From Sulfurospirillum sp. UBA4058 (GTDB taxonomy: Bacteria > Campylobacterota > Campylobacteria > Campylobacterales > Sulfurospirillaceae): 64,000 nucleotides of DNA. Of the stretch, positions 15,002 to 23,491 are shown one piece after another. The notes beneath the pieces are model-generated. The model ran no database searches and was not told the origin of the DNA. It worked only from the letters and a program-made list of their open reading frames with translations. Where the stretch lies: the NCBI GenBank assembly GCA_002382085.1, contig DFZK01000007.1:124001-188000 (forward strand). The letters are read 5' to 3'. How positions within the stretch are numbered: the stretch's first letter is position 1; the number at the start of each line of letters is the position of its first letter. A program made the position numbers and the translations under genes.

Positions 15002-16600
15002 TCAAAGAGGTGTTCCGCCAAGCGCCTCTTTGAACTCTCTTTCCAGCTCAATCGTAAAAATAGCCCCTTCTTTTTCATTCAGAGCACTAAGCTTTCCGCG
15101 CATACTTTTCTCGATAATCAACTTTGACATGTAAAGCCCGATACCCGTTCCTTCGTTTTGTTCTTTCGTACTGACGTAAGGTTCGAAAATACGCTCGATC
15201 GGCTCTATTTTAATACCGCCTCCGTTATCTTCGACCCTGAGGTAAATGTTTTTTTCATCGCTCTCCAACGTAATGCGAATATACCCGTCGGATCTTCCCG
15301 ATGCCAAAATGGCGTCTTTGGCGTTGGAGAGAAGGTTTAACACGACTTGTTCGTATTCGCTTTTATAGCCGACGATGCTCTCATCGGATTCGATGCGTAC
15401 GTCTACGACGATGTCGTGATGAATAATCGCCTCTTGGATGATCCGCAACACCTCGTCGACGGAATTTTGGATCGAAAAGCGTTTTTTGTCCTTATTGGGC
15501 ATAAAAAAATTGCGAAAATCGTCAATCGTATGCGACATATATTCGACGATATTTTCCGCTTCGACGCATTTGATCTCCATCGAACTTTTATCAAGCATAT
15601 CCCTATTGTACTTTAGTTTGAGGGTCATTAAAAGTGCGGAGAGTTGGGAGAGCGGTTGTCGCCACTGATGCGCGATATTGCTGATCATCTCTCCTAAGGC
15701 GATAAATTTGGATTTTTGGATGAGGAGTTGCTCTTGTTCCCTATTTTTTTGAATCTCTTCTTGCACGCGGCTTTCGAGCGTATGGTTGAGCGTTTCGAGC
15801 TCTTGGGCTTTTTGTTGCACCTGTGCGTGGTAACTTTTTAAAAAGCGCTCGATGCGTTTTCCGAGCATCAGTGCAAAGGCATTGGCGATAAGGGCAAAAA
15901 GCAAAAAGATGATGATCGCGGAAGTGGCTTCCAGCTTGACTTTTTCTTGAAACTGTGTTTTTGCCGCTTCGATTTCTTGGTCGATGTCGTCCATATAAAC
16001 GCCTGCGGCAATGATGATATTCCACGGTTGATAAAATTTAAAGTAGGAAACCTTAGGGCGTGCGAGCTCGGTTCCGGGTTTTTTATAGAGATACTCTACA
16101 AACGAGTAACCGTGATCGAGAATGTCGTGCAAAAAGATTTTGCGAAATGCCTTGCCGTTTTCATCGGTGTACGCGTCGGAGATATACTCTCCTTCCAAAT
16201 CGGGGCGGTTGGGGTTGATCAACATTTTGGCAAATCGATCGCCGCCGCCGATATGGTTAATCTCATAAACGAAAATATAATTATGCTCTTGTCCGCCGTA
16301 GCGAATATGCCGAATCCACTCAAAGGTCTCCTGTTTGAGTGCGGCAAGATCGTTCGGTGCATCGGAAGCGGCGCGGTGCAGTTTAAATTCGATAAAGCTG
16401 ATAATCGAATCGACTTCACGCTGAAGCAACGCGCGTTTGTTCGCCTCAAACGTTTTTCGCGTATCTTCGATTTGGGCGTCTAGCAGTTCGTACTGTTTGG
16501 TAATAAAGAAATAACCGTTAAAAAGCATTAAAGAGGTAATGATAAAAACGGTACTTAACGTAATGATTTTCGAGATATTGCTCTCTTTAATAATTTTCAC
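15002..16600 (-). CDS. Sensor histidine kinase with periplasmic Cache domain
   Basis: This membrane kinase (532 residues) has a first membrane helix (ITLSTVFIITSLMLFNGYFF), a periplasmic Cache-type sensor (to about 215) with YIFVYEIN and the typical FYQPWNIIIAAGVYMDDID end, a second helix (AIIIFLLFALIANAFALML), and a short coiled coil. The transmitter has the phospho-acceptor His in ISNIAHQWRQPLSQ, the N box NLLSNAKDAI, DNGGGI, and GTGIGLYMSK. Single-Cache sensors of this form often bind small carboxylates. It is divergent from an OmpR-type regulator gene and the dctPQM genes lie beyond it, so C4-dicarboxylate sensing (DctS-like) is the likely role by context. GTG 16600 with GGGAG upstream is the preferred start. 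Confidence 0.88.
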   Translation of the reverse strand: MKIIKESNISKIITLSTVFIITSLMLFNGYFFITKQYELLDAQIEDTRKTFEANKRALLQREVDSIISFIEFKLHRAASDAPNDLAALKQETFEWIRHIRYGGQEHNYIFVYEINHIGGGDRFAKMLINPNRPDLEGEYISDAYTDENGKAFRKIFLHDILDHGYSFVEYLYKKPGTELARPKVSYFKFYQPWNIIIAAGVYMDDIDQEIEAAKTQFQEKVKLEATSAIIIFLLFALIANAFALMLGKRIERFLKSYHAQVQQKAQELETLNHTLESRVQEEIQKNREQEQLLIQKSKFIALGEMISNIAHQWRQPLSQLSALLMTLKLKYNRDMLDKSSMEIKCVEAENIVEYMSHTIDDFRNFFMPNKDKKRFSIQNSVDEVLRIIQEAIIHHDIVVDVRIESDESIVGYKSEYEQVVLNLLSNAKDAILASGRSDGYIRITLESDEKNIYLRVEDNGGGIKIEPIERIFEPYVSTKEQNEGTGIGLYMSKLIIEKSMRGKLSALNEKEGAIFTIELEREFKEALGGTPL

Positions 16601-16622
16601 AAAAAACTCCCGTCGCAACTGC

Positions 16623-16628
16623 TATAAT
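16623..16628 (+). promoter_or_regulatory. -10 element for the response regulator gene
   Basis: TATAAT in the 95-nt divergent region between the histidine kinase and response regulator genes, 67 nt before ATG 16696. The complementary strand also reads ATTATA here and could serve the kinase gene. Confidence 0.45.
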
Positions 16629-16695
16629 ATAAAAGTAAGAAATTTGAGAAAGAGAGTAGCGTATCTCTTCTTTTAAGAAACGTAAAGGTTCGGTT

Positions 16696-17370
16696 ATGGA
16701 TGAAAAAATGATGAAAAAGCTTTCAAATTACCGCGTTTTGTATGCCGAAGACGATGTGGGCGTACGCAAAAACGTTTACGAATTGCTCTGCTTGCTCTTT
16801 CAAGAAGTCTATTTGGCAAGCGATGGCGAAGAGGCGTATGCGCTTTTCGTGAAATATGCACCCGATTTGGTGATTACCGATATTAAAATGCCCCATCTCG
16901 GCGGCATCGACTTGGTTAAAAAGATTCGCGAGCACGACGAAAAAGCACATGTCATTATTATCACGGCGTATACCGAAGTCGATTACATGTTAGAAGCCAT
17001 CGAACTCTCTTTACTACGCTACATCGTCAAACCCATTACCGAGCCCAAATTGTTTGATGCTTTGGAAAAATTTTTACAGTCTAAAGAAAAAAGCCACCTG
17101 CAAGAAATCGCTTCGGGATGGTATTACGACGCTTCGCAAAAGAGCATCACGGACGGTACCGAAGCGTATGAGTTAACCAAAAAAGAGGCAAAGCTGATCG
17201 AGCTTTTGTTGGAGAAAGATTCCATCATCACGTACGAAGAGATTGAGACGTATTTGTGGGAAAACGAGTATATGAGCTTGAACGCGCTTCGTTTGATGAT
17301 TAAAAACTTAAGAAAGAAACTTCCCGAGGGAACTTTAAAAAATATTCAAGGTATAGGTTACAAATTGTAA
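16696..17370 (+). CDS. OmpR-family response regulator (DctR-like)
   Basis: A receiver domain (about 12-125) has the acidic pair D19/D20, phospho-acceptor D62 in LVITDIKMP, T90 and K112 in VKPI. The C-terminal winged-helix domain (about 145-224) contains LTKKEAKLIELLLEK and LRLMIKNLRKKLP ending IQGIGYKL, as in OmpR/PhoB proteins. It should be phosphorylated by the divergently encoded Cache kinase and activate a nearby promoter. The dctPQM genes begin 162 nt downstream, making them the likely target. ATG 16696 follows AAAGG. The name DctR is inferred from context. Confidence 0.9.
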   Translation: MDEKMMKKLSNYRVLYAEDDVGVRKNVYELLCLLFQEVYLASDGEEAYALFVKYAPDLVITDIKMPHLGGIDLVKKIREHDEKAHVIIITAYTEVDYMLEAIELSLLRYIVKPITEPKLFDALEKFLQSKEKSHLQEIASGWYYDASQKSITDGTEAYELTKKEAKLIELLLEKDSIITYEEIETYLWENEYMSLNALRLMIKNLRKKLPEGTLKNIQGIGYKL

Positions 17371-17400
17371 CTCTGAAAAACGATGAAAAGCCATTGTATC

Positions 17401-17431
17401 GCGTAAAAGTTACTAAAAGAAACTTTTACGC
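17401..17431 (+). terminator. Perfect 11-bp hairpin between the regulator gene and dctP
   Basis: GCGTAAAAGTT and its exact inverse AACTTTTACGC surround a 9-nt loop. It lies 30 nt after the regulator's stop and 102 nt before dctP. With no T-run after it, it could be a terminator or a dyad operator for the regulator. Confidence 0.6.
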
Positions 17432-17494
17432 CTAAAATCCGACTCCGAACGAATTCCAACGCTTTCATTACATAATTTTGACATAACTTTCACC

Positions 17495-17500
17495 TATAAT
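17495..17500 (+). promoter_or_regulatory. -10 element for dctPQM
   Basis: TATAAT 33 nt upstream of ATG 17533. A TTGACA at 17478 is only 11 nt away and so is not a regular -35 partner. AAAGGAG at 17522-17528 is the dctP ribosome binding site. Confidence 0.55.
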
Positions 17501-17532
17501 CGACGAAGAAATACACCGATAAAGGAGTTGAC

Positions 17533-18519
17533 ATGACAAAATTATTCAAAATCGTAGCGGCCGCTACGCTCTTAGTTTCATCTGCGATTGCCGCAGAGTA
17601 TACGATTAAGCTCACGCACGTCGTAAGCCCGAATACGCCCAAGGGTATGGGTGCCGACTTCTTTGCAAAACGCGTCGGCGAATTGACCAACGGTAAAGTC
17701 GAAGTCGTCGTTTTCCCTAACTCTCAGCTTTACGGCGACGGCGAAGAGATGAAAGCGTTGAAGCTTGGAAACGCCCATATCGCAATGCCGAGCTTTTCAA
17801 AGTTTACGAGTATCGTTCCGGAAATGCAACTTTTCGATCTACCGTTTTTGTTTAGAGATAAAGAGCATCTCTACAAAGTTCTCGACGGCGAAGTCGGTAA
17901 AATCCTCAAAGATAAAGTAACGGCAAAAGGCTTCGTGGCACTTGATTATTGGGATGCCGGCTTTAAACACCTCTCCGCCAACAAGCCGCTTTTTAAACCT
18001 GAAGACGCTTCAGGGCTTAAATTTCGTATCATGAGTTCACACGTGCTTGAAGCACAGTTTAAAGCCGTAGGCGCTAATCCGCAAGTATTGCCGTTCTCGG
18101 AAGTCTATTCCGCATTGCAACAAGGCGTCGTCGACGGTGCGGAAAATCCGCTTTCCAACTTTTACACTAAAAAATTCAACGAAGTTCAAAGCGATTTAAC
18201 CCTCTCAGATCACGGTTATTTAGGGTATTTGGTCATTATGAGCGAGAGTTTCTGGAAAAAATTCCCGAACGATCTTAAACCGATGGTGCTTCAAGCAATG
18301 AAAGAGGCAACGGAATATGAGCGCAAACTTGCGTCCGAAGACGATGAGGCGATCTTGGCAAAACTCAAAGAGTATGCTAAAACGTCCGGCAATCTCAAAA
18401 TTCATACCTTAAGCGCGGAGCAGAAAGCGGCATGGCAAAAAGCGATGGAAGCGATTTATCCTAAATTTTACGGCGTTATCGGCGAAGAGTTGATCAAAAA
18501 AGCGCAAGCCGCTAAATAG
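17533..18519 (+). CDS. dctP: TRAP transporter solute-binding protein (C4-dicarboxylate type)
   Basis: A periplasmic binding protein of 328 residues that delivers substrate to the DctQM permease. The signal peptide is residues 1-20 (LLVSSAIAAE). The DctP fold is shown by LTHVVSPNTPKGMGADFFA, FPNSQLYGDGEEM, and GLKFRIMSSHVLEAQFKAVG, where the Arg of FRIMSS is at the conserved carboxylate-binding position, and by YSALQQGVVDGAENP. Substrate is probably malate, fumarate or succinate, given the Arg and the kinase/regulator pair next to it; other organic acids are possible. ATG 17533 is 5 nt after AAAGGAG. It is first in dctPQM. Confidence 0.94.
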   Translation: MTKLFKIVAAATLLVSSAIAAEYTIKLTHVVSPNTPKGMGADFFAKRVGELTNGKVEVVVFPNSQLYGDGEEMKALKLGNAHIAMPSFSKFTSIVPEMQLFDLPFLFRDKEHLYKVLDGEVGKILKDKVTAKGFVALDYWDAGFKHLSANKPLFKPEDASGLKFRIMSSHVLEAQFKAVGANPQVLPFSEVYSALQQGVVDGAENPLSNFYTKKFNEVQSDLTLSDHGYLGYLVIMSESFWKKFPNDLKPMVLQAMKEATEYERKLASEDDEAILAKLKEYAKTSGNLKIHTLSAEQKAAWQKAMEAIYPKFYGVIGEELIKKAQAAK

Positions 18520-18530
18520 AAAGCAAGGCA

Positions 18531-19097
18531 ATGAAAAAGTATTTTACGATTTTAGATCTCGGCGTTATGGCGATCAATAAAAACATCGCCGTATTCGGCA
18601 TATCGCTCGGCGTTCTTCTTGCTTTCGCCAACGTCGTGTTACGTTATTTTTTCGATATGAGCATTACGTGGGCGGGAGAGCTGACCAACTATCTTTTTAT
18701 GTGGTCGGCACTCTTCGGGGCGGCATACGGTTTTAAAAAAGGGGTGCATATTTCCGTTACGATGCTTTTGGAAAAACTGCCCGTGATGTTGGCAAAAATC
18801 ATCTTAATGGCGGCACACCTGTTTAGTTGTTTGTATCTGGTATTAATGGCGTACTTGGGATACGAATTGGTGCTAATGTTGATTGATTTCGGCGAAATGA
18901 GCATCGATTTGCGCGTACCGATGTGGATACCGCATTTAGTTTTACCGTTTGCCTTTATCGGCGCGGCGTTTCGTGCCGGAGAAAAAGTGTTTGAAGTCGC
19001 CGCGACCGATGCCGACAAAGTCATCGTCAACAGCGAACTTGAAACGCTTCACGATTCTTTGGAAATGAGAGGAGTAAACTCACATGTTGATGCTTAG
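18531..19097 (+). CDS. dctQ: TRAP transporter small permease subunit
   Basis: The small membrane subunit of the TRAP transporter (188 residues) with four predicted membrane helices: about 15-38, 48-66, 85-110 and 135-155. The first loop has the family motif WAGELTNYLFMWSALFGAAY, followed by FKKGVHISVTMLLEKLP. It forms a complex with DctM and is driven by a sodium or proton gradient. It begins 11 nt after dctP, and its end overlaps dctM by 14 nt. The C-terminal 35 residues are a polar cytoplasmic tail. Confidence 0.93.
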   Translation: MKKYFTILDLGVMAINKNIAVFGISLGVLLAFANVVLRYFFDMSITWAGELTNYLFMWSALFGAAYGFKKGVHISVTMLLEKLPVMLAKIILMAAHLFSCLYLVLMAYLGYELVLMLIDFGEMSIDLRVPMWIPHLVLPFAFIGAAFRAGEKVFEVAATDADKVIVNSELETLHDSLEMRGVNSHVDA

Positions 19098-20367
19098 TCT
19101 TTTCGGTTTACTCTTCCTTTTAATGTTTTTGGGCGTTCCCGTTTCGGTAGCCTTAGGGTCGAGTACCTTGATAACGGCGTACTTTTTTACCGATATGGAT
19201 TTGATGGGCATCACGTCGCACGTCTTCGACGGGCTCAATAAATATTCGCTGATGGCGATTCCGATGTTTATTTTAGCGGGATCGTTTCTTTCCAAAGGCG
19301 GTGCGGCACATCGTATCATCGAGTTTGCGAAGTCTATCGTCGGGCATTTGCCCGGAGGTCTTCCGATCTCGGCGATTTTTGCGGCGATGATTTTTGCGGC
19401 GGTTAGCGGAAGCTCTCCGGCAACCGTAGCGGCTATCGGTTCGGTCATGTTCGGAGCGATTCAAGAAGCGGGCTATCCCAAAGGCTACGCCATCGGAACG
19501 ATCGCAACTTCGGGTAGCTTGGGTATTTTGATTCCTCCGTCCATCGTATTTATCGTATACGGCGTTACGGCGGATCTTTCCATCGGAAAGCTTTTTATGG
19601 CGGGCGTCGTTCCGGGACTTTTGATCGGCTTTATGTTGATGAGCTTGACCTATGTCGGCGCGGTGCGTTTAGGCTTTAAAAAAGGTACGCCGGCAAGCTT
19701 TAAAGAACGACTGGTCAAATTTAAAGAGGCATTTTGGGCGTTGATGCTCATCGTTATCGTTATCGGCGGTATTTACGGCGGTTTGTTTACGCCGACCGAA
19801 GCGGGTGCGGCAAGTGCCGTCTACGCTTTCATCGTCTCCGTTTTTGTCTACAAAGACCTTAAAATGAAAGACGTCTATAAGATCGTTTTAGAGTCGGCAT
19901 TGACAAGTTCGATGATATTTTTCGTCATTGCAAACGCGATGATTTTCGCGCACTTTTTAACCGATGAGACGATTCCGCAACAAATCACGAAGCTGATTAT
20001 GGATGCGAACGTCGGACCGATTATGTTCTTGGTTATCGTCAACGTTTTGTTGCTCTTGATGGGGCAGTTTATGGAACCAAGTTCCATCGTTATGATTACC
20101 GTTCCTTTGCTTTTACCGCTCATTGTGGCACTGGGCATCGATCCGATTCATTTCGGCGTCGTCTTAGTCGTCAATATGGAAATCGGTATGATAACCCCGC
20201 CCGTGGGCCTCAACCTTTTTGTCGCCGCGGGTATGACGGGACTGAGTCTCAAAGAGGTTGTCGTCGCCTCGCTTCCGTGGGTCGGCGTCTTGTTCGTCGG
20301 ATTACTTCTTATTACCTATATTCCCGCAATTTCGTTGTGGTTACCGCAACTAATGTACGGAATGTAA
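19084..20367 (+). CDS. dctM: TRAP transporter large permease subunit
   Basis: The large, transporting subunit (427 residues, about twelve hydrophobic helices). Family motifs include GSTLITAYFFTD-type N-terminus, the helix YSLMAIPMFILAGSFLSKGG, AVSGSSPATVAAIGSVMF, SGSLGILIPPSIVFIVYGV, and LFTPTEAGAASAVYAF. The repeated glycine- and proline-rich hairpins form the sodium and substrate sites. It translationally overlaps dctQ. It ends 4 nt before a palindrome copy, and tandem hairpins follow. Confidence 0.95.
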   Translation: MLMLSLFGLLFLLMFLGVPVSVALGSSTLITAYFFTDMDLMGITSHVFDGLNKYSLMAIPMFILAGSFLSKGGAAHRIIEFAKSIVGHLPGGLPISAIFAAMIFAAVSGSSPATVAAIGSVMFGAIQEAGYPKGYAIGTIATSGSLGILIPPSIVFIVYGVTADLSIGKLFMAGVVPGLLIGFMLMSLTYVGAVRLGFKKGTPASFKERLVKFKEAFWALMLIVIVIGGIYGGLFTPTEAGAASAVYAFIVSVFVYKDLKMKDVYKIVLESALTSSMIFFVIANAMIFAHFLTDETIPQQITKLIMDANVGPIMFLVIVNVLLLLMGQFMEPSSIVMITVPLLLPLIVALGIDPIHFGVVLVVNMEIGMITPPVGLNLFVAAGMTGLSLKEVVVASLPWVGVLFVGLLLITYIPAISLWLPQLMYGM

Positions 20368-20371
20368 AATC

Positions 20372-20383
20372 TTTACATGTAAG
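20372..20383. repeat. TTTACATGTAAG palindrome
   Basis: Copy of the window-wide TTACATGTAA element, 4 nt after the dctM stop codon. Confidence 0.75.
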
Positions 20384-20388
20384 ACTGC

Positions 20389-20428
20389 TCGGGAATGCTA
20401 CAATGCCTTCCCGACGCTCTTTTAGAGC
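20389..20428 (+). terminator. Tandem hairpins after dctM
   Basis: A 7-bp stem (TCGGGAA with TTCCCGA) and, right after it, a 5-bp stem (GCTCT with AGAGC). Together they likely end dctPQM transcription. The rest of the 202-nt gap holds only the porin promoter. Confidence 0.55.
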
Positions 20429-20507
20429 CCAAATGCCTCTTTCTTCGGATTCTTTTGATCGCGTGAGCCGAAAATCGGACTTTGCGTGACATTTTCCCCC
20501 TAATTTA

Positions 20508-20536
20508 TTGTAATTTTCTCGTTTTTGTGATAGACT
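20508..20536 (+). promoter_or_regulatory. Promoter of the first porin gene
   Basis: TTGTAA and TAGACT separated by 17 nt, ending 33 nt before ATG 20570. The following leader contains AAAGGAG. Confidence 0.5.
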
Positions 20537-20558
20537 TATCTCGCCTTCAAAAAATTCA

Positions 20559-20662
20559 AAGGAGAAAATATGAAATTAGCTAAACTTAGCTTGGCGGCTA
20601 TGGTAGTTGCTGGTCTTGCATCCAGCTCTTTTGCGGCAGACACATTGGCTGACGCATTTAAA
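20559..20662 (+). repeat. Direct repeat copy 1: shared 5' block of the two porin genes
   Basis: 104 nt from the ribosome binding site through codon 31 of the first porin gene. It is identical to 22000-22103 except for one base (TTT versus TTC in the signal peptide). Confidence 0.9.
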
Positions 20663-21835
20663 AACGGTAAAGTATCAGGCGAATTAAGAGCATGGTATTT
20701 TGACAGAGAAGGATCAGCAACAGATGCTGAAGGTTCAGCGGCTTCAAAAGCTGTTAATGCCGACATCTTTAACGTAGGCGTTATTCTTGGTTACGTAACG
20801 GATTCTTTCTACGGTTTTAAATTGGGTGCAACGATCCAATCTAACTATGCTCCGTATGCTGACAGCGATGCAAAAACAGACTTTAATAAGGATGAATACG
20901 GTTCAGGTGCCGTACTTTCTGAAGCGTATGTACAGTACTCTATCGGCAATACGACGGCAAAGGTCGGTCGCCAATTTATCTCTACGCCATTGGTTAACGG
21001 TTCTGGTTCACGTATGATCAAACAAGCGTTTGAAGGTGCCGTATTACTCAATACCGATCTTCCTCAAACAACCTTGGCAGCAGGTGTTGTAACGAAGTAC
21101 CAAGCAAGAACAAGTTCAACATTAAATGCATTCCCAGTATTTGCACATCCAGCAGGCGATGCGCCTCGTTTTGAGAACCTAGATAGCCTTGTTGATGCAT
21201 ATGCTTATACATTACTTGCTATCAATAAATCAATCCCAGGTACAACCTTAACGGCACAATGGGCAGGACTTGATAATTTTGCTGACTTCTACTATTTAGA
21301 AGCGGCATATGCCGGTAAAGCAGGCGAAATCTCTTACGGTTTGGCGGCAAACTACGAATTAAGAAGTCCGGACAATTTTGCTGTTCTTAAAACAAATGAA
21401 GACGGCAAAATGTACGGTGCAAAAGTTGACTTAGGATACGGCGATTTGAAAACATATGTTGCCTATACGAAAATTACCGATGATGCAGATGTAAGCGGTT
21501 TTGACGGCGGTGCCGGTTTCGGCGGCGGCGCACAAACGGCGTTTGCAAAAGCTTACTCAAGCAAAACGGGAACTTATGATAGAGATTCAAAAGCATACTC
21601 AGTTGACGCAAACTACAACTTTAAAGCTATCGGCTTATTAGCAGGTGCTAGATATACGGGTGTTAAAGTTGATTCTGCTGCAGCAAATCTTAAAGACAGA
21701 GGTTATACCGATGTTTATATGCAATATGCATTCTCAGGCGCACTTAAAGGTTTCTCAACAGACGTTTCTTACCAAGACTGGTCAAAAGATGTTGATGGAC
21801 ACGATTTCTGGTTCAAAGCAAACTATAAATTCTAA
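20570..21835 (+). CDS. Outer-membrane porin (Campylobacterota OprD-like), first copy
   Basis: A 421-residue outer-membrane porin. The signal peptide ends ASSSFAAD (cleavage near residue 22). The mature chain has alternating hydrophobic strands, the conserved block DEYGSGAVLSEAYVQYSIGN, and VGRQFISTPLVNGSGSRM (a pattern also in the second copy), and ends with phenylalanine (ANYKF) as needed for BAM insertion. Substrate is unknown; its place between dctPQM and livJHMGF suggests uptake of organic or amino acids. Codon choice is biased to a few codons, as in strongly expressed genes. It has its own promoter and a strong terminator. Confidence 0.9.
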   Translation: MKLAKLSLAAMVVAGLASSSFAADTLADAFKNGKVSGELRAWYFDREGSATDAEGSAASKAVNADIFNVGVILGYVTDSFYGFKLGATIQSNYAPYADSDAKTDFNKDEYGSGAVLSEAYVQYSIGNTTAKVGRQFISTPLVNGSGSRMIKQAFEGAVLLNTDLPQTTLAAGVVTKYQARTSSTLNAFPVFAHPAGDAPRFENLDSLVDAYAYTLLAINKSIPGTTLTAQWAGLDNFADFYYLEAAYAGKAGEISYGLAANYELRSPDNFAVLKTNEDGKMYGAKVDLGYGDLKTYVAYTKITDDADVSGFDGGAGFGGGAQTAFAKAYSSKTGTYDRDSKAYSVDANYNFKAIGLLAGARYTGVKVDSAAANLKDRGYTDVYMQYAFSGALKGFSTDVSYQDWSKDVDGHDFWFKANYKF

Positions 21836-21857
21836 TTTATACCGTTTGTCAGTATAA

Positions 21858-21884
21858 AAAGTAGCGGTATTTTGCCGCTACTTT
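21858..21884 (+). terminator. Rho-independent terminator of the first porin gene
   Basis: AAAGTAGCGG and its exact inverse CCGCTACTTT form a 10-bp stem with a 7-nt loop, followed by CTCTTT. It begins 23 nt after the stop. Confidence 0.88.
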
Positions 21885-21938
21885 CTCTTTAAATCTGCAT
21901 TTTTTTTAAAAAGCTTACTTTTTCATCACTTTTTTTAG

Positions 21939-21966
21939 TTGACTTTCTATTTTTTTTTTGTATACT
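21939..21966 (+). promoter_or_regulatory. Promoter of the second porin gene
   Basis: TTGACT and TATACT separated by 16 nt, with a long T-tract between them. Together with the upstream T-rich DNA this predicts a strong promoter. The start codon is 45 nt downstream. Confidence 0.7.
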
Positions 21967-21999
21967 TCGCTCTGTAATCATTTAGTAATCTAATTTTTC

Positions 22000-22103
22000 A
22001 AGGAGAAAATATGAAATTAGCTAAACTTAGCTTGGCGGCTATGGTAGTTGCTGGTCTTGCATCCAGCTCTTTCGCGGCAGACACATTGGCTGACGCATTT
22101 AAA
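22000..22103 (+). repeat. Direct repeat copy 2: shared 5' block of the two porin genes
   Basis: 104 nt from the ribosome binding site through codon 31 of the second porin gene, differing from 20559-20662 at one silent base. Sequence outside this block diverges at once on both sides. Confidence 0.9.
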
Positions 22104-23336
22104 CAAGGTTCTGTAACAGGTGAGTTAAAAGCTTACTATTTCGACAGAGATTATGATTCAGACGGTCATGAGAATCTTTTGACAACGGGTTTATTACTAA
22201 ACTATAAAACCGCTTCATTCTACGGCTTTGGTTTAAATTTTACGGGTCAAGCAAGTGCATCTCCTTTTGCTAGTTCAGATGAAAAAGCATTATTTGCAGG
22301 CGATGAATACGGTTCAGGTGCCGTTCTTTCAGAAGCTTACCTTTCTTACTCAGTCGGTAAAACAACGGCTCTTGTCGGTCGTATGTTCTTAGATACGCCA
22401 CTTGTTGCATCAAGCGGTTCACGTATGACAAAACAAGCCTTCGAAGGTGCTGCGTTGATCAATACGGATCTTCCAGGTACGACATTGATCGCAGGTTATG
22501 TTCAAAAATTCCAAGCAAGAACAGACGGTGACGGTAACATCGGTAAATTCAGCAAAACAATGGGCACAGGTTCAGGGTATCCTGAAAATACTTTAGGTGA
22601 TATATTTGAAGCTAATAATATTGATGGAAATCCTTCTTTATATGTTGACGGCGGTGCTTTTACGTTAGTAGCGATTAACAAATCCATTACGGGATTAACA
22701 TTGACAGCTGCTTATGCACAAGCAAACGATGTTAAAAACTTTGATTCAGGAATATCCATTGATGCTGTTAGAATTGCATACGGTGAGGCAGCTTATGCCG
22801 GTGCTGCAGGTAAATTTACTTACGGTTTAGCAGCTCAATACTACTATAACAACCTTAGCGGTGTTAGTGCCCCATCTGCAGTTATTCCTGGTTTGATCTC
22901 AGGACTTGATAGCAACAACCTTTGGGGTGTTAAAGCAAGCGTAGGTTACGATGCATTCGGTGCTTATGCAGCTTATACAAAAGTTAATGATGAAGAAAAT
23001 GGTATTGGTGTGATTTCAGGTCTTGGCGGCGGTGCCGACCTTGCGTATACCGGTTCTCCAATCAACTCTTCAAGCTATGCAAACGATACAAAAGCTTACA
23101 AAGTCGGTTTAACCTATGCCGTACTTAAAAATGCTAATCTTGGTGTAAACTATACGGTTAACAAAATGGATTCTAACCCATCTGACTGGGATGAAACAGC
23201 TTGGGCGGCAATCGAAGCAGACTATGCATTCGAAGGCGCACTTAAAGGTTTAAATACGTCAGTCGTTTATGAAGACGGTAGCAAAGATGCTAGCGGCGTA
23301 AGCGAATTGTGGTTTAAAGCAGCTTACAAATTCTAA
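22011..23336 (+). CDS. Outer-membrane porin (Campylobacterota OprD-like), second copy
   Basis: Paralogue of the preceding gene (441 residues). Its first 31 residues are identical to the first porin, including the signal peptide. Shared internal blocks are DEYGSGAVLSEAYLSYSVGK, a VGRMFLDTPLVASSGSRM segment, and QAFEGAALINTDLPGTTLIA; surface-loop regions differ in length and sequence, so the pores probably differ in selectivity. It ends AAYKF. A separate promoter and terminator mean the two genes can be expressed independently. Confidence 0.9.
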   Translation: MKLAKLSLAAMVVAGLASSSFAADTLADAFKQGSVTGELKAYYFDRDYDSDGHENLLTTGLLLNYKTASFYGFGLNFTGQASASPFASSDEKALFAGDEYGSGAVLSEAYLSYSVGKTTALVGRMFLDTPLVASSGSRMTKQAFEGAALINTDLPGTTLIAGYVQKFQARTDGDGNIGKFSKTMGTGSGYPENTLGDIFEANNIDGNPSLYVDGGAFTLVAINKSITGLTLTAAYAQANDVKNFDSGISIDAVRIAYGEAAYAGAAGKFTYGLAAQYYYNNLSGVSAPSAVIPGLISGLDSNNLWGVKASVGYDAFGAYAAYTKVNDEENGIGVISGLGGGADLAYTGSPINSSSYANDTKAYKVGLTYAVLKNANLGVNYTVNKMDSNPSDWDETAWAAIEADYAFEGALKGLNTSVVYEDGSKDASGVSELWFKAAYKF

Positions 23337-23348
23337 TCACGCCTCTAC

Positions 23349-23375
23349 AACTTCGCCTCGTTATGAGGCGGAGTT
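23349..23375 (+). terminator. Rho-independent terminator of the second porin gene
   Basis: AACTTCGCCTC pairs with GAGGCGGAGTT (11 bp with one G-T pair, 5-nt loop), followed by TCTTTTTT. Confidence 0.9.
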
Positions 23376-23491
23376 TCTTTTTTACTCCTTTTCTTAACTG
23401 TCTATTTTTTATACACAACTTCCCTTCTTTTAGATTCTTGCTTAAGTAACTTTTCTGTAATATTGTTTGATTACTACTACAAGGAGTATAC

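Noticed and set aside
17478..17500. TTGACA with TATAAT before dctP as a classical -35/-10 pair
   Set aside because: Spacing is 11 nt, too short for a sigma-70 promoter; only the -10 was kept.
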